From positions 293,924 to 357,923 of the forward strand of contig NZ_QPEP01000002.1 in assembly GCF_003577475.1 (NCBI RefSeq): DNA of 64,000 bases, given 5' to 3'. The position numbers and the translations under genes were made by a program. Origin of the DNA: Salinibius halmophilus (lineage in GTDB: Bacteria > Pseudomonadota > Gammaproteobacteria > Pseudomonadales > Natronospirillaceae). Shown here piece after piece: positions 25,351-36,356 of the stretch. Numbering within the stretch: the stretch's first letter is position 1; every line of letters begins with the position of its first letter. The notes below the pieces were generated by a model that worked only from the letters and a program-made list of their open reading frames with translations, had not been told where the DNA came from and searched no databases.

Positions 25351-26814
25351 TTATAGCAATGAAGGAATACCAGGTAGCTGGCCTACCAGCGCCAATGCAC
25401 CCACACAAATAAATACTGTTAAGCCTGGAATCACCAACCGGTCTAACACAGGCAAAGACTTAGCACGCTCTTTGTCTCCAATCATACCCGTATTGTCTAG
25501 GAACATCGTCACTGCCCAACCAAACACTGGGTTCACCACTGTAGATGTAGCAATACAGATGGCAGCACTGTCGGCATTCTTCGACTCTTTCATCATCTGC
25601 ATACCCGCTTCAAGTAGCGGCAAGAACACACCCACAATTAGCGCCACGCGCAGTACTGGCTCCCACATTGCTAGGTCCATTGGGAAACCTAAAATTGAGG
25701 CAGCAATACAAAGCACGCCCGTTAGCACCGCACCGCCAGGAATTGGGCGCTTAGCAATCGCGGCTGGAATCATGTAAGTGCCCCAAGATGACGCAAGGTT
25801 ACCACCACCTAAACTCACACCAACAATTTGGCGAACCGAGGCAACCGCAATGGTATCGTCTGGGTTCATCAATACCTTGGTCGCTTTTTTTGGATAGTTC
25901 AGTTCTTGGAATACTCGGTGACCTAATACGTCTGGCGACCACATCGCCACAGCCAAGATAGCAAACGGCGCTACCGCAACAAACTGCTCAAACGTTGGTA
26001 AACCAAGCTGCCAGCCAGTGTTGTCACCCCACCAATAGGCTGGGTTCATATTTGGCAAGCCAGGCTCGGTGACAAACTCAAATGGCGCACCCATGGCGAA
26101 CGCTGCGATACCAGCAATGGCCGAGCATAACGGAATGGCTAACCAACGCATTTTAATACGTGCAAGGTAAGCATATAGCAGAATGGTGATAACAATGACC
26201 GCAAAGCTAATGTAAGCCATGCCAATGCTCTCACCCCATGCATTAAATTTGCTAATTTGGCCAATCAAACCAACTGCACCCAGATAAATCAGCAAGCCAC
26301 CACGGGTGCCCTCACCAGTCAGCTTGACCAGCTTTGAGCCACCTTTTGTTGCCGCCAGAATCAATCCGAAAAAGCCAACCATTAAGCCCAATGCGAGTGG
26401 GTGTCCACCGGCTGCGGCAATTAATGGAATGAGCGGAATCATTGGCCCGTGGGTACCGGCTAGGTTGGCGGTTGGAATTAAAAATGCCGAGAAGAGCACC
26501 ACAAACAATAAACCTGCGATAAGCAGCTCATAGCGCACGTTCTCTGCAACAAACTCTGGCGACAAACCAAACTGAGCAGCAAACGCCGCTACCATGGCTG
26601 CAACCATCACAATTTTACCAATGGTTGCCGCTAGTGCAGGCACCCAATCTTCTAGTTCAATTCGAAAGTCACGCTGAGGTAGGTTTAAGCGCCAACGCTT
26701 TGGGCGCATAATCTCCAGTTCGTGTTCAAGATATTCTTGCCGGCTGGCGAATTCTTTCGCAGGGCGATGCGCTTCTTGATAGCTCAATTGTTCGTCTTGC
26801 ATAGACAGCCTCAT
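25351..26814 (-). CDS. DUF3360 family permease
   Basis: A 487-residue inner-membrane protein with an N-terminal cytoplasmic stretch (about 50 residues) and 11-13 TM segments. It has the features of the DUF3360 group, relatives of the UraA/SLC26-type transporters common in Vibrio and other marine bacteria: GTHGPMIPLIPLIAAAGGHPLALG, GVSLGGGNLASSWGTYMIP, NPVFGWAVTMFLDNTGMIGD. The substrate is not known. GGGAG lies ten bases before the ATG; an internal ATG four codons in is an alternative start. Confidence 0.85.
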   Translation of the reverse strand: MRLSMQDEQLSYQEAHRPAKEFASRQEYLEHELEIMRPKRWRLNLPQRDFRIELEDWVPALAATIGKIVMVAAMVAAFAAQFGLSPEFVAENVRYELLIAGLLFVVLFSAFLIPTANLAGTHGPMIPLIPLIAAAGGHPLALGLMVGFFGLILAATKGGSKLVKLTGEGTRGGLLIYLGAVGLIGQISKFNAWGESIGMAYISFAVIVITILLYAYLARIKMRWLAIPLCSAIAGIAAFAMGAPFEFVTEPGLPNMNPAYWWGDNTGWQLGLPTFEQFVAVAPFAILAVAMWSPDVLGHRVFQELNYPKKATKVLMNPDDTIAVASVRQIVGVSLGGGNLASSWGTYMIPAAIAKRPIPGGAVLTGVLCIAASILGFPMDLAMWEPVLRVALIVGVFLPLLEAGMQMMKESKNADSAAICIATSTVVNPVFGWAVTMFLDNTGMIGDKERAKSLPVLDRLVIPGLTVFICVGALALVGQLPGIPSLL

Positions 26815-27235
26815 ACTATTTCGCTCCCTTATCAGGGCGAACTTAACCTAAAGTTAGTTTCCATCGCGCATCATCTAGTTTTTTTCAAAACTGAACAATA
26901 AATTAATCGCTATAGAACCAAGGGACATACCAATTCTCTGATGTATGTCAGCGGATGCGTATTCTACTCACACAATTGGTCTGCTGCTCGCGATAAATAT
27001 GTCGATTCCGTCACAAGAGATATTGCAGTTTAATGACAGCAAGTACTAACTTCGGCCGAAAAGCTGACGTTTTGTTGCAGACCAATCAGCTCAAACCAAT
27101 CAACGCTGCTTGCCTGAGTGATCAGTGCTAGAGTTGCTGTCTGCTTGCGTTGACTATTTTTTACACATTATTTTTTGGAACTCCGCCAACCCGCTATCTA
27201 GACTGCAGTTACTTTGGATTGCTAGGACAAGAGGT
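26815..27235. other. Upstream region of the chemotaxis operon
   Basis: About 420 bases between two divergent genes. It contains a 7-bp hairpin with a 12-base loop (GACATAC at 26924-26930, GTATGTC at 26943-26949) that could be an operator, and a TTGACT near 27150 followed by T-rich sequence as a possible -35. I see no good match to the flagellar sigma-28 consensus and no small gene. Confidence 0.45.
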
Positions 27236-28366
27236 ATGGAGAGCTCCGCAACGGGTAAACGCATTCAATTACTGGTGGTACTAATCAGCTTCATTGGCTT
27301 GTTAGGCTCATCTTTATTTTTTAGCGGTTTAGTGTACTGGCTGATTGCCTGTGTGGCGTCATTGGCGCTTCTTATGGCTGTTTACCAACTTTGGATAGCA
27401 CCGGAAGAACCAACACCAACGGTTGAACCTGTGGTCGCAGCAGAGACCGAACACCCTGCACTTAACCTAACTCAGCAGTCGCTCAATATTTGGTCACGCC
27501 ACATTAAGTTCTGTGTCGATCACAGCACCGAGGCCGCCAATGATTTGTCAGCACAGTTTGCCCAACTCGTTCAACAGCTGCGGGCCAGCATTAACCAAGA
27601 CAACGCCCACAGTGAGCAGCAGATTGTGCACAACATTTCGCAATGCCGAGCCCGATTACAAAGTGCCATTAGTGAACTATCGCAATCGCAAGTAAAGCGC
27701 GAGTCAATTCTCAGTGAGTTACAAGCATTAGATGAGTACACCTCGCAGCTAACTAGCATGGCCAACCAGGTCGTTGGCATTGCCGATCAAACCAACTTAC
27801 TTGCTCTCAATGCTTCGATCGAGGCCGCCCGCGCCGGTGAAATGGGCAGGGGGTTTGCGGTGGTTGCCGACGAAGTCCGTGATTTAGCGATGCGGGCTAG
27901 GAGCACCGCAACCCAGATGACGGCCAAGGTAAGTGGTGTTAACGACGCAGTCGCCAAAACAAACCAATCAGTCGCCACCAGCTCCGAAGAAGAAAAGCAG
28001 TTAATTAGCCATGTTGAAGCAACGATGGACACAATCATACACAAGTTCAAAGACATGGCAGATGACATTACCGGCAATCAACAGCGGCTAGAACATGAGG
28101 CTCAGAGCGTCAGTGTGTCAATTGAACAAATGATGGTGGATTTGCAGTACCAAGATCGAATTTCACAAGTGCTAGCGCAAGTAGACCAAAGTCAAACAGA
28201 GTTAGCACAACTGATTGAACAAAAGAACGAGTATGCATGGCAAACATTTGACTGCGCTAGCTGGCTAGAACAAATGCGCCAACGCTACACCATGGTTGAA
28301 CAACACGCCACACATGACGGGCGCGCAGTTTCTAAACCAGCGGCTGAAGAAATCACTTTTTTTTAG
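27236..28366 (+). CDS. MCP-like signalling protein without periplasmic domain
   Basis: A 376-residue protein. Two TM segments close together (residues 12-32 and 34-56) leave almost no periplasmic loop. A short cytoplasmic linker (residues about 60-95, Pro/Glu-rich) leads into a signalling domain with the tip [37 protein letters not shown]. There is no HAMP domain. It heads the chemotaxis operon, 12 bases before cheY. It probably senses membrane or cytoplasmic state, or acts as a CheA-coupling scaffold (inference). ATG 27236 has AGGA eight bases upstream. Confidence 0.85.
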   Translation: MESSATGKRIQLLVVLISFIGLLGSSLFFSGLVYWLIACVASLALLMAVYQLWIAPEEPTPTVEPVVAAETEHPALNLTQQSLNIWSRHIKFCVDHSTEAANDLSAQFAQLVQQLRASINQDNAHSEQQIVHNISQCRARLQSAISELSQSQVKRESILSELQALDEYTSQLTSMANQVVGIADQTNLLALNASIEAARAGEMGRGFAVVADEVRDLAMRARSTATQMTAKVSGVNDAVAKTNQSVATSSEEEKQLISHVEATMDTIIHKFKDMADDITGNQQRLEHEAQSVSVSIEQMMVDLQYQDRISQVLAQVDQSQTELAQLIEQKNEYAWQTFDCASWLEQMRQRYTMVEQHATHDGRAVSKPAAEEITFF

Positions 28367-28378
28367 GAAGGGCCTAGT

Positions 28379-28744
28379 ATGCAAAAAACTATTTTAATCG
28401 TCGACGACTCTGCTTCGGTTAGGCAGGTAGTCAGCATTGCATTGACCGGTGCCGGCTATCAAGTGGTGGAAGCCTGCGATGGTAAAGATGCCCTAGTGAA
28501 GCTTGATAAAAACCGAGTGAACTTGATCATCAGTGACGTCAACATGCCAAATATGGACGGCATCACCATGCTAAAAGAGGTTAAAAAGCGCCCCGATACC
28601 AAGTTTACTCCAGTCATTATGCTCACCACGGAATCTGAGCAAAGTAAAAAAGAGCAAGGTAGAGCCGCAGGCGCCAAAGCTTGGGTTGTTAAACCATTTC
28701 AACCGCAACAAATGCTTGCCGCAGTAAGCAAACTTGTGCGTTAG
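28379..28744 (+). CDS. cheY: Chemotaxis response regulator CheY
   Basis: A 121-residue single-domain receiver: VDDSASVRQ, phospho-acceptor Asp53 in LIISDVNMPNMDG, Thr in MLTTESEQ, Lys in WVVKPFQP. In the CheA/CheY pathway it carries the phosphoryl group to the flagellar motor or another output. The SxSVRQ start is typical of CheY proteins in operons of this Fe/Tfp/Fla class. It lies second in the operon, nine bases before the STAS gene. Confidence 0.92.
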   Translation: MQKTILIVDDSASVRQVVSIALTGAGYQVVEACDGKDALVKLDKNRVNLIISDVNMPNMDGITMLKEVKKRPDTKFTPVIMLTTESEQSKKEQGRAAGAKAWVVKPFQPQQMLAAVSKLVR

Positions 28745-28752
28745 GAGGCAAC

Positions 28753-29073
28753 ATGCTGGCCATATCAGAAGCAGGAGACAAGCGTACGGTAGCGTTACAA
28801 AGCGATCTGACCATTTATCAAATAAAAGACGTGTCAGATGCACTATTACCGCAACTATCACCAGACTACGACTTAGAAATTAACTTGTCGGAGGTGAACG
28901 AGCTCGACTGCAGTGGCGTGCAATTACTTATGCTCATGCGCCAGCAATCCCGCCAACAAGCCACCAAACTCACCATAGTTGAGCATAGCCAAGCCGTGCT
29001 TGAAGTATTCGACCAACTAGACCTAGTGCGCTGGTTTGAAGACCCAATTGTATTGACCGGAGGTGCGCAATGA
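28753..29073 (+). CDS. STAS-domain protein of the chemotaxis operon
   Basis: A 106-residue STAS domain (anti-sigma-antagonist fold), with LTIYQIKDVSDALLPQL at the start and the central NELDCSGVQLLMLM. In SpoIIAA-type proteins the phosphorylated Ser precedes SG in D-S-S-G; here that residue is Cys (D-C-S-G), so regulation by a SpoIIAB-type serine kinase is unlikely. STAS genes next to cheA occur in several chemotaxis operons and their role there is poorly known. Its stop overlaps the cheA ATG. Confidence 0.88.
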   Translation: MLAISEAGDKRTVALQSDLTIYQIKDVSDALLPQLSPDYDLEINLSEVNELDCSGVQLLMLMRQQSRQQATKLTIVEHSQAVLEVFDQLDLVRWFEDPIVLTGGAQ

Positions 29074-31304
29074 GTATGGAAGCCGCCCTACAAACCTACT
29101 TCAGCGAAGCCAATGAGTTAATTGATGAAATGGAGAACGACCTGCTGGCGCTAGAGCAAGATGCGTCCGATGAGCTGCTCAACTCTATCTTTCGAGCTGC
29201 TCATACCATCAAAGGCTCCGCTGGTATCTTTGGGTTAGATGATATCGTTGAGTTTACCCATGTTGTTGAAAACGTATTGGATAAACTTCGAGACCATGAA
29301 CTAAACGTTTCAAGTGCACTGGTTAGCCTACTCTTTCGCTGCCGCGATCACATACAAAGCCTGTTGCAGGCAGAACAAGAGGAAGCCCATCAAGCCGACC
29401 ACGAACTGGGGAAGTCGCTGCTTAAGGAACTTAACGCCTATCTGGGGGCTACAACTGAAGCCCCGCCGTCAGCGTCAATTGAAGAGGAAGTGCAAGCCAG
29501 TACTAGCTTGGCTTCCAATGCGATGCAGCGCTATGTGCAACATCTAACGGAAGAAGATGAAGCCCGTGCCAATGTAGAGCGCATGGCCGATCAGGATGTC
29601 AAAAACGACCTTTGGCATATCTCCCTAAGGTTTGGCATTAACTCGTTTCGTGACGGCATGGACCCACTATCCTTTATCAGCTACCTAAGTAAGTTGGGGA
29701 AAATCAAACAAATTCGCACCTTAGCGGACCACTTCCCTACCCTTGATAACTATGATGCCGAATCCTGCTACCTAGGCTTCGAAATTCGCCTAGACTCGCA
29801 AGCCGCCAAACAAGAAATAGAAGACGTATTCGAGTTTGTACAAGAAGATAGCGACATCACCATTATTCCGCCACACAGCACGTTGTCGCAGTATATTGAG
29901 TTAATCAACTCCATGCCGGATGTCGACTTGAAGATTGGAGAAATCTTGCTTGAGTGTGGCGCATTAACCAAGCGCGAACTAGCTGCCGCACTGCAGCAAC
30001 AAGCACAACACGCTAATACATCAAGTGATAATCAACAAGCCGTGCCAATAGGCGATATTATTACTGAAAGCAGCACCCAGCTCAGTCCGGTTTTAGAAGC
30101 GGCTGTGCGCAAGCAGTCGCAGGTGCGTGAAAGCATAGCGCGCGAACAAAAAAGCCTACGAGTTGATGCCGACAAACTCGATTTATTGATTAACTATGTT
30201 GGTGAACTGGTCACAGCGGGGGCCGGTGCCGCGCTGCATGCGCAAGCACTCAATGATCCAGGCATGTTGGAGTCAATCGCGGCCGTTAACTCGCTGCTTG
30301 AAGAAGTGCGTGATGCGGCTCTTAACTTGCGCATGGTAGCAATCGGTGCCACCTTTACGCGCTTCCAACGCGTGGTACGCGATGTTAGCAAAGACCTAGG
30401 CAAAAATGTGGAACTCAGCATTATGGGAGCAGAAACCGAGCTGGATAAGTCGGTTGTAGAAAAGATTGCCGACCCATTAATGCACCTCGTGCGCAATGCC
30501 ATGGACCATGGCTTAGAAACACCAGAAAAACGCTTGGCTGCTGGTAAGTCTGAACATGGCGAACTGCTATTAAATGCCTACCACGACTCAGGCAATATTG
30601 TTATTGAAGTATGCGATGACGGTGCCGGCATTGATGTGGATAAACTAAGAGCCAAAGCGGTGAGTAAAGGGCTAATCGCCGAAGAGGCGGTGTTAGAAAA
30701 ACACGAGCTGCTGCAACTAATTTTTGAGCCAGGCTTGTCCACAGCTCAAGCCGTTTCAAACTTGTCTGGCCGTGGTGTTGGCATGGACGTTGTTCGACGC
30801 AACATTACAGAGCTGCGCGGTCGTATTGAAGTCGACAGTGACCTGGGCAAAGGCACAACAGTGCGCATCATACTGCCGCTCACACTCGCAATTATCGATG
30901 GTTTCTTAATTGGCGTTGCCGACCAAAGTTTTGTTATTCCACTGGATACCGTAAGCGAGTGCGTTGAGTTGGATATTAATGAAAATCACCCCGAGTACAT
31001 AGACTTACGCGGGCAGGTTTTACCACTTGTTGATCTGCGCACTACCTTTGATCTCAGCGGCAACCTGCCAAAACGCCAGAGCGTTGTAGTCGTGCAGTCT
31101 GGGCATCAAAGTGCGGGCATTATTGTCGACCGCCTAATGGGTGAGTTACAAACCGTGATTAAGCCCTTGGGTCAAATCTTTGGCCAATCTGAAACACTTG
31201 CCGGCTCAACCATTTTGGGTAGTGGTGCGGTAGCACTTATTTTAGATGTGCAGGGCTTAATCGAGCATGCCTCGAAGCCTGTTAACAAACTGGCGACCCA
31301 CTGA
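29070..31304 (+). CDS. cheA: Chemotaxis histidine kinase CheA
   Basis: A 744-residue cytoplasmic kinase. P1/Hpt at 1-110 with phospho-accepting His45 in [14 protein letters not shown]; a middle region of about 180 residues (residues 160-290) in the place of P2; P3 dimerisation near 370 ([18 protein letters not shown]); P4 ATPase with [18 protein letters not shown] and [15 protein letters not shown]5 CheW-like domain at the C-terminus ([12 protein letters not shown]). It receives signals from the MCPs of this operon through CheW and phosphorylates CheY and CheB. Starts at ATGA overlapping the STAS stop; ATG two codons on is an alternative. Confidence 0.95.
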   Translation: MSMEAALQTYFSEANELIDEMENDLLALEQDASDELLNSIFRAAHTIKGSAGIFGLDDIVEFTHVVENVLDKLRDHELNVSSALVSLLFRCRDHIQSLLQAEQEEAHQADHELGKSLLKELNAYLGATTEAPPSASIEEEVQASTSLASNAMQRYVQHLTEEDEARANVERMADQDVKNDLWHISLRFGINSFRDGMDPLSFISYLSKLGKIKQIRTLADHFPTLDNYDAESCYLGFEIRLDSQAAKQEIEDVFEFVQEDSDITIIPPHSTLSQYIELINSMPDVDLKIGEILLECGALTKRELAAALQQQAQHANTSSDNQQAVPIGDIITESSTQLSPVLEAAVRKQSQVRESIAREQKSLRVDADKLDLLINYVGELVTAGAGAALHAQALNDPGMLESIAAVNSLLEEVRDAALNLRMVAIGATFTRFQRVVRDVSKDLGKNVELSIMGAETELDKSVVEKIADPLMHLVRNAMDHGLETPEKRLAAGKSEHGELLLNAYHDSGNIVIEVCDDGAGIDVDKLRAKAVSKGLIAEEAVLEKHELLQLIFEPGLSTAQAVSNLSGRGVGMDVVRRNITELRGRIEVDSDLGKGTTVRIILPLTLAIIDGFLIGVADQSFVIPLDTVSECVELDINENHPEYIDLRGQVLPLVDLRTTFDLSGNLPKRQSVVVVQSGHQSAGIIVDRLMGELQTVIKPLGQIFGQSETLAGSTILGSGAVALILDVQGLIEHASKPVNKLATH

Positions 31305-31314
31305 GGGACTTATT

Positions 31315-32928
31315 ATGTTCAAGGACTTATCAGTTAAACTTAAGCTCAGTATTTTGGTTGGTTTGTTAAGCACGCTAATCGTCGCCATTGGTGCAGTTGG
31401 CTTAACTGGCATGCAAGCTACGACGCAAGGATTGGAAACGGTATATAAAGACCGCGTCATTCCACTGCGAGGGCTAAAGGTGATAGCCGATGCCTACGCG
31501 GTCAATATTATCGACACGGCCAACAAGGCTAATATTGGCATGATTGATCGGCAAACCGCACTGAACAACGTTGCCGCTGCCGAACAAGAAATACGTCAAG
31601 AATGGCAAGCTTACGAAGCCACTGAGTTAACTGCGGAAGAAGCACGCATGGTCAGTGAGGCAGAAGTTTTATTTGCCGCAGCCGATGCCGACATTGCTCG
31701 CCTACGAAACTTCCTGCAGTCACAAACTGGGAGCGTGGAAGGCAAGTTAGATGCCTTCAACGGGCCGCTATACCTCACCATCGATCCGATCAGCGACCAT
31801 ATTTCGAACCTCATTGCACTACAACTAGACGTAGCAAGGCAAGAATACGAAATGGCCTCAGCAGGCTTCCAGCGCAACCGCAGCATTGCTATAGGGGCGA
31901 TTGTAATAGGGCTAGTGATGGCGTTGATCCTTTCGGTGATCATTGTGCGCGGTATTACTGGTCCGCTTAAACAAGCTGTGCAGCTGGCAAAACGCTTAAG
32001 TGAAGGTGATTTAACGAGCCAATTGACCACAACGAACAACGATGAGCTTGGTCGCCTACTACACGCCATGCAAACCATGGTCGACAAGCTTTCGCAAATA
32101 GTGGCATCGGTAAACGGCGCCTCCGATGCACTGGCCTCGGCTTCGGAAGAAGTCTCGGCTACAGCACAAAATCTAAGCCAGGGTGCGAGCGAACAAGCCA
32201 GCAATGTTGAACAAACAACGACTGCTGTAGAGCAAATGTCGGCGGCCATTGAACAAACCACCGACAACGCAACGGTAACCAATACTATGGCCAGCAAAGC
32301 ATCCAATGAAGCTGCTGAAGGGGGTGAGGCTGTTGCCCAAACAGCCACTGCGATGCGCACCATTGCTGAAAAAATCAGTATTATTGACGATATTGCCTAC
32401 CAAACAAATTTGTTGGCATTGAACGCCGCAATCGAAGCCGCTAGAGCCGGTGAACATGGCAAAGGCTTTGCTGTCGTTGCTGCAGAAGTGCGAAAACTGG
32501 CTGAGCGCAGCCAAATCGCATCGCAAGAAATTGGTACAGTTGCCCAAAGCAGTGTTGAACTAGCCGAACGGGCAGGAAAGCTACTTAACGAGATTGTCCC
32601 TTCTATTCAAAAAACATCCGACTTAGTGCAAGAGATTACTGCCTCGTCAAAAGAACAAAGCACGGGTGTGGCACAAATTGGCTCGGCGATGCAGCAACTC
32701 AATGCCACAACCCAACAGAGCGCATCCGCATCCGAAGAACTGGCCTCCACATCTGAAGAAATGAGTGGCCAAGCGCAGCAACTACAGCAGCTGATGGCGT
32801 TCTTCCGCTTATCGCGCCAGCAGTCCAAAGCAACCAATACCGCTATACCGGCAGCCTACACACCGACAAGTTCAGTCAATGATGAGTTGAGTGAAAAGGC
32901 TGACAAAGACCAATATGTCAAATTCTAG
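31315..32928 (+). CDS. Methyl-accepting chemotaxis protein with four-helix-bundle sensor
   Basis: A 537-residue MCP: TM1 at about 11-31, a periplasmic 4HB_MCP-type domain ([22 protein letters not shown] is typical) to about residue 185, TM2 near 193-213, HAMP ([22 protein letters not shown]) and signalling domain with the tip [38 protein letters not shown] lies before the ATG at 31315; the longer frame overlaps the end of cheA. Position between cheA and cheW makes it the main dedicated receptor of this operon. Confidence 0.94.
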   Translation: MFKDLSVKLKLSILVGLLSTLIVAIGAVGLTGMQATTQGLETVYKDRVIPLRGLKVIADAYAVNIIDTANKANIGMIDRQTALNNVAAAEQEIRQEWQAYEATELTAEEARMVSEAEVLFAAADADIARLRNFLQSQTGSVEGKLDAFNGPLYLTIDPISDHISNLIALQLDVARQEYEMASAGFQRNRSIAIGAIVIGLVMALILSVIIVRGITGPLKQAVQLAKRLSEGDLTSQLTTTNNDELGRLLHAMQTMVDKLSQIVASVNGASDALASASEEVSATAQNLSQGASEQASNVEQTTTAVEQMSAAIEQTTDNATVTNTMASKASNEAAEGGEAVAQTATAMRTIAEKISIIDDIAYQTNLLALNAAIEAARAGEHGKGFAVVAAEVRKLAERSQIASQEIGTVAQSSVELAERAGKLLNEIVPSIQKTSDLVQEITASSKEQSTGVAQIGSAMQQLNATTQQSASASEELASTSEEMSGQAQQLQQLMAFFRLSRQQSKATNTAIPAAYTPTSSVNDELSEKADKDQYVKF

Positions 32929-32937
32929 GAGGTAGAT

Positions 32938-33459
32938 ATGGCTGAGGCACTTCTTAATCACGAAAACAACCCAGAGCAAGCGCAGTATTTAACGTTTTTG
33001 TTAAACAATGAAATGTATGCCCTGGCGATCTTAAATGTAAAAGAAATCCTCGAGTATGGCTCACTGACACCCGTACCCATGATGCCCGAGTTTATTCAAG
33101 GCGTTATCAACCTACGAGGCGAAGTGGTGCCTGTTATTAACTTGGCAAAACGATTTCGTCTAAAAGCCAAACCAGCCGATAAACGCACCTGTGTGATCAT
33201 TGTAGAAGTTGCTTACAACGATTTACGCCAAGATATTGGTGTTATGGTGGATAGTGTTTCAGAGGTGTTGGACATCTCGAACAAAGACATCCGACCCGCA
33301 CCAGGGTTTGGCGCCAATATCCGTACCGACTTCATTAAGGGCATGGTGCAGCTCAGCCAAGGGTCATTTGTGATTGTGCTAGATGAAGATAGAGTTCTGT
33401 CTATCCAAGAGTTGGCAATGATCAATGAAATGGTGGATCGCCAGGAAGCCACTGCATGA
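32938..33459 (+). CDS. cheW: Chemotaxis coupling protein CheW
   Basis: A 173-residue CheW: QYLTFLLNNEMYALAILNVKEIL, then PVPMMPEFIQGVINLRGEVVPVINL, the conserved receptor/CheA-binding loops. It links MCPs to CheA. GGAGG lies before the ATG. Its last codons overlap the cheR start (ATGA). Confidence 0.95.
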   Translation: MAEALLNHENNPEQAQYLTFLLNNEMYALAILNVKEILEYGSLTPVPMMPEFIQGVINLRGEVVPVINLAKRFRLKAKPADKRTCVIIVEVAYNDLRQDIGVMVDSVSEVLDISNKDIRPAPGFGANIRTDFIKGMVQLSQGSFVIVLDEDRVLSIQELAMINEMVDRQEATA

Positions 33460-34253
33460 CAGACGTAGAGTTGTCGGAGCGTGAGTTTGGTCTTTTTCGC
33501 GACTTTATCTATCACTACGCTGGCGTAAAGTTGCATGATGGTAAAAGCGCACTAGTGAGTAGCCGCTTGCATAAGCGTGTACGTCATTACAACCTGTCTA
33601 GCTATTCAGACTATTACCAGCTGATTGCTGGCAAAGACCCTGACGCTGTGGAGCAACAACTCGCCATTGATTTACTAACAACCAATGAAACCTACTTCTA
33701 CCGTGAGCCCAAGCACTTCGACTTTTTACAGTCACTAGCGATGACGCACACAGGCAGTATGCGCGTTTGGAGCGCAGCTAGCTCAACTGGCGAAGAGGCA
33801 TACAGCATTGCCATGCTACTAGCAGTACACAAGCGCATTAATTGGGAAGTTGTTGGCACTGACATCAGCCAAACGGTGCTAACCCAAGCCAGGCGCGGTG
33901 TTTACCCTATCCAAGCAAGTGACCAGATTCCGCAAGCACTGCTGAAAAAGTACTGTTTAAAAGGGGTTGGCAATGCCGCCGGTACGTTAAGAATTGATGC
34001 CGACGTGCGCCAGCATGTCAGTTTTCAACACGCCAACCTTAAATCACCGCAAAATGGGCTTGGTCAGTTCGATGTCGCTTTTTTGCGCAATGTTATGATC
34101 TATTTTGATCAAGGCACTAAACAGCAAGTACTAAACAATGTAGTAAGCCAAGTAAAAAAAGGCGGCTATCTGTTTATCGGGCATGCTGAATCACTCAATG
34201 GACTGCAGCATCAGCTTACCCTTGTTCAACCAGCTGTCTATCAGGTTTGCTAA
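33456..34253 (+). CDS. cheR: Chemotaxis protein methyltransferase CheR
   Basis: A 265-residue SAM-dependent methyltransferase that methylates glutamates on MCPs. N-terminal helical CheR domain (LFRDFIYHYAGVKLHDGKSALVSSRLHKRV), then TTNETYFYREP, the SAM site VWSAASSTGEEAYSIAM, GTDIS, and FLRNVMIYFD. Its stop codon overlaps the cheD ATG (TAATG). Confidence 0.95.
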   Translation: MTDVELSEREFGLFRDFIYHYAGVKLHDGKSALVSSRLHKRVRHYNLSSYSDYYQLIAGKDPDAVEQQLAIDLLTTNETYFYREPKHFDFLQSLAMTHTGSMRVWSAASSTGEEAYSIAMLLAVHKRINWEVVGTDISQTVLTQARRGVYPIQASDQIPQALLKKYCLKGVGNAAGTLRIDADVRQHVSFQHANLKSPQNGLGQFDVAFLRNVMIYFDQGTKQQVLNNVVSQVKKGGYLFIGHAESLNGLQHQLTLVQPAVYQVC

Positions 34254-34738
34254 TGCGTACGCAAGCGGATGTTGTTCTTCATCCCGGCGACCTCTATTTT
34301 GGCAGGTCTCCCGATGTAGCCTACACATTGCTGGGTTCTTGCGTGGCGGTCACAGTATGGCACCCAAGCACCAAGTTTGGCGGCATGTGCCACTATTTAT
34401 TGGCCCACCGCCAACCACAACCCAATGTTCGCTCTCTACCACCTGGTTATTTTGCCAACGACGCCTTTAAGTTTTTTGACCATAAAATCAAACAATATCA
34501 ACTGCCCATCGAAGAGCTGCAATTTAAAATGTTTGGTGGCGGCAATATGTTTAACCAGTCACTTAGCTCTTCGATCAATGTCGCTGTGGCTAATGTTAAT
34601 TGTGGTAAACAACTAATAGAACAAAGAGGCTGGCAATTAGTATCGTCATCCGTTGGTGGTAGCCGCTATCGTAAACTATTTTTCGATTTGGATAGCGGTG
34701 ATGTATGGCTGTCATACGGCAATCAAGAGGCTAGCTAA
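34253..34738 (+). CDS. cheD: Chemoreceptor glutamine deamidase CheD
   Basis: A 161-residue CheD: LHPGDLYFGRSPDVAYTLLGSCVAVTVW holds the catalytic Cys (GSC) and GGMCHYLL the catalytic His; FKMFGGGNMF is the third conserved block. It deamidates glutamines on MCPs and can interact with CheC-type phosphatases, none of which is seen here. ATG overlaps the cheR stop. Confidence 0.94.
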   Translation: MRTQADVVLHPGDLYFGRSPDVAYTLLGSCVAVTVWHPSTKFGGMCHYLLAHRQPQPNVRSLPPGYFANDAFKFFDHKIKQYQLPIEELQFKMFGGGNMFNQSLSSSINVAVANVNCGKQLIEQRGWQLVSSSVGGSRYRKLFFDLDSGDVWLSYGNQEAS

Positions 34739-34747
34739 GGAGCGGTT

Positions 34748-35794
34748 ATGGGAAAAATAAAAGTATTAATTGTTGATGACTCGGCTGTTGTCCGCCAAGT
34801 ACTAACGGAGCAATTGCAAAGAGACCCGGCCATTGAAGTACTAGGCGCTGCTGCCGACCCAATTTTCGCCCAGAAGCGCATGCAAATTCAGTGGCCCGAT
34901 GTCATTGTTCTGGATATTGAAATGCCTCGTATGGATGGCATTACCTTCCTAAAGCAAATCATGGCCCAACGCCCAACGCCAGTCGTGATTTGCTCAACAC
35001 TCACTGAAAAGGGCGCGGAAACTACATTTTCAGCCATGCAAGCTGGTGCGGTGTCTATCATCACTAAACCAAAAGCGGGTTTGAAAGACTTTCTGCAAGA
35101 CAGCGGCAATGATGTTGCTTCGGCAGTCAAAGCGGCTGCCAAAGCAAAACTACACAATAGCCGGCGAGCACCCGTTTGCGAGCAGGTTAGCGCACCAAGA
35201 ACCCTTAAACAAACCACCCAAAAGCTTATCGCGATCGGCACCTCTACTGGTGGCACTCAAGCGCTTGAAGCAGTGCTGACCGCCTTACCAAGTGTTAGCC
35301 CTGCCATCGTGATTGTGCAGCATATGCCAGAAAAATTTACCTCTATGTTTGCCCAGCGCCTGGATCAACTTTGCAATATTCAAGTGAAAGAGGCACAGCA
35401 TGGCGATCGGGTCATGCCTGGCTTAGCGCTCATTGCACCTGGTGGCAAACATATGAGTTTGCATCGCAACGGTGCACAATACATAGTGCATGTTAAAGAC
35501 GGGCCCTTGGTTAATCGCCATAAACCGTCTGTGGATGTTTTGTTTAAATCGGTTGCCGAGCAAGCTGGCAGTAATGCCGTTGGCTTTATTCTGACCGGCA
35601 TGGGCGACGATGGTGCGCGTGGGCTTAAGCTAATGCGCAATGCCGGTGCCTTAACCTTTGCCCAAGATGAAGCCAGTTGTGTGGTGTTTGGCATGCCAAA
35701 AGAGGCCATCGCACTGGATGGCGCAGATCATGTTATTCCGCTGAAAAAGGTCCCCAATGCCATCATGCAATCGGTGGAAGCGCTACATATTTAA
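34748..35794 (+). CDS. cheB: Chemotaxis methylesterase/response regulator CheB
   Basis: A 348-residue two-domain protein. Receiver: VDDSAVVRQ with phospho-Asp in [13 protein letters not shown]. Methylesterase: catalytic Ser in [12 protein letters not shown], His in [14 protein letters not shown] and Asp in [12 protein letters not shown]. With CheR it sets receptor methylation for adaptation. Last gene of the nine-gene chemotaxis operon. Confidence 0.95.
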   Translation: MGKIKVLIVDDSAVVRQVLTEQLQRDPAIEVLGAAADPIFAQKRMQIQWPDVIVLDIEMPRMDGITFLKQIMAQRPTPVVICSTLTEKGAETTFSAMQAGAVSIITKPKAGLKDFLQDSGNDVASAVKAAAKAKLHNSRRAPVCEQVSAPRTLKQTTQKLIAIGTSTGGTQALEAVLTALPSVSPAIVIVQHMPEKFTSMFAQRLDQLCNIQVKEAQHGDRVMPGLALIAPGGKHMSLHRNGAQYIVHVKDGPLVNRHKPSVDVLFKSVAEQAGSNAVGFILTGMGDDGARGLKLMRNAGALTFAQDEASCVVFGMPKEAIALDGADHVIPLKKVPNAIMQSVEALHI

Positions 35795-35888
35795 TAACTG
35801 AACTGCGAATGACCAAACTGTGAGCCATTCACGTTAGTTTGCAAAATCTCAGGTACACTGGTCGCCATTAGTGTATTTGGAGTGTTGT

Positions 35889-36356
35889 ATGAAAAGAGTA
35901 GTGACCCTCGCCCTTACCCTAGCTGCTAGCGGTGCTGTGCTTGCCCAACCAGCACCAATCGTTGGCAGCTGGTTGTGTGAAACCGAGCTAAATAATCGTG
36001 GCAATACCTTCGTTATTGAGCGACGTGAAACCTATAACGCCAGTGGTGAGCACTTGAGTGTTGCTCGCAGTTATGCTTTCCCAGCAGGGGAACCCGAGCA
36101 ACGCATCATGGATTTACAAGTCACCACGGTCGGTTCATGGGAGCTAAATGACGGTATGCTCACCACCTCGATTAATGAAGCAAATGTTGTAGACCTAGTA
36201 AACCCGGACTCGCGAGAAGCGAGCAGCTTATCCGAGTTTTTGCTTGCACAAGACCCTGATAGTGTAGGTATCACAGTTACTGAAAACCGCCTTGTACTTA
36301 GTTACCCAGCCAGTGGTCAATCGCTAGAGTGCTCGCCTGCGGCTAACGGCTCGTAA
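35889..36356 (+). CDS. Secreted protein of unknown function
   Basis: A 155-residue exported protein: signal peptide MKRVVTLALTLAASGAVLAQ, then PAPIVGSWLCETELNNRGN. The GSWxCE start followed by beta-rich segments (TFVIERRETYNASGEHLSVARSY) resembles small lipocalin-like periplasmic proteins, with two cysteines that could pair. I cannot assign a family. GGAG lies before ATG 35889. Its last 14 bases overlap the 3-prime end of the convergent LysE-type gene. Confidence 0.75.
   Translation: MKRVVTLALTLAASGAVLAQPAPIVGSWLCETELNNRGNTFVIERRETYNASGEHLSVARSYAFPAGEPEQRIMDLQVTTVGSWELNDGMLTTSINEANVVDLVNPDSREASSLSEFLLAQDPDSVGITVTENRLVLSYPASGQSLECSPAANGS

Noticed and set aside
26815..27235. Flagellar sigma-28 promoter for the chemotaxis operon
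   Set aside because: A TAAAGTTA at 26851 lacks a matching GCCGATAA at the right distance.
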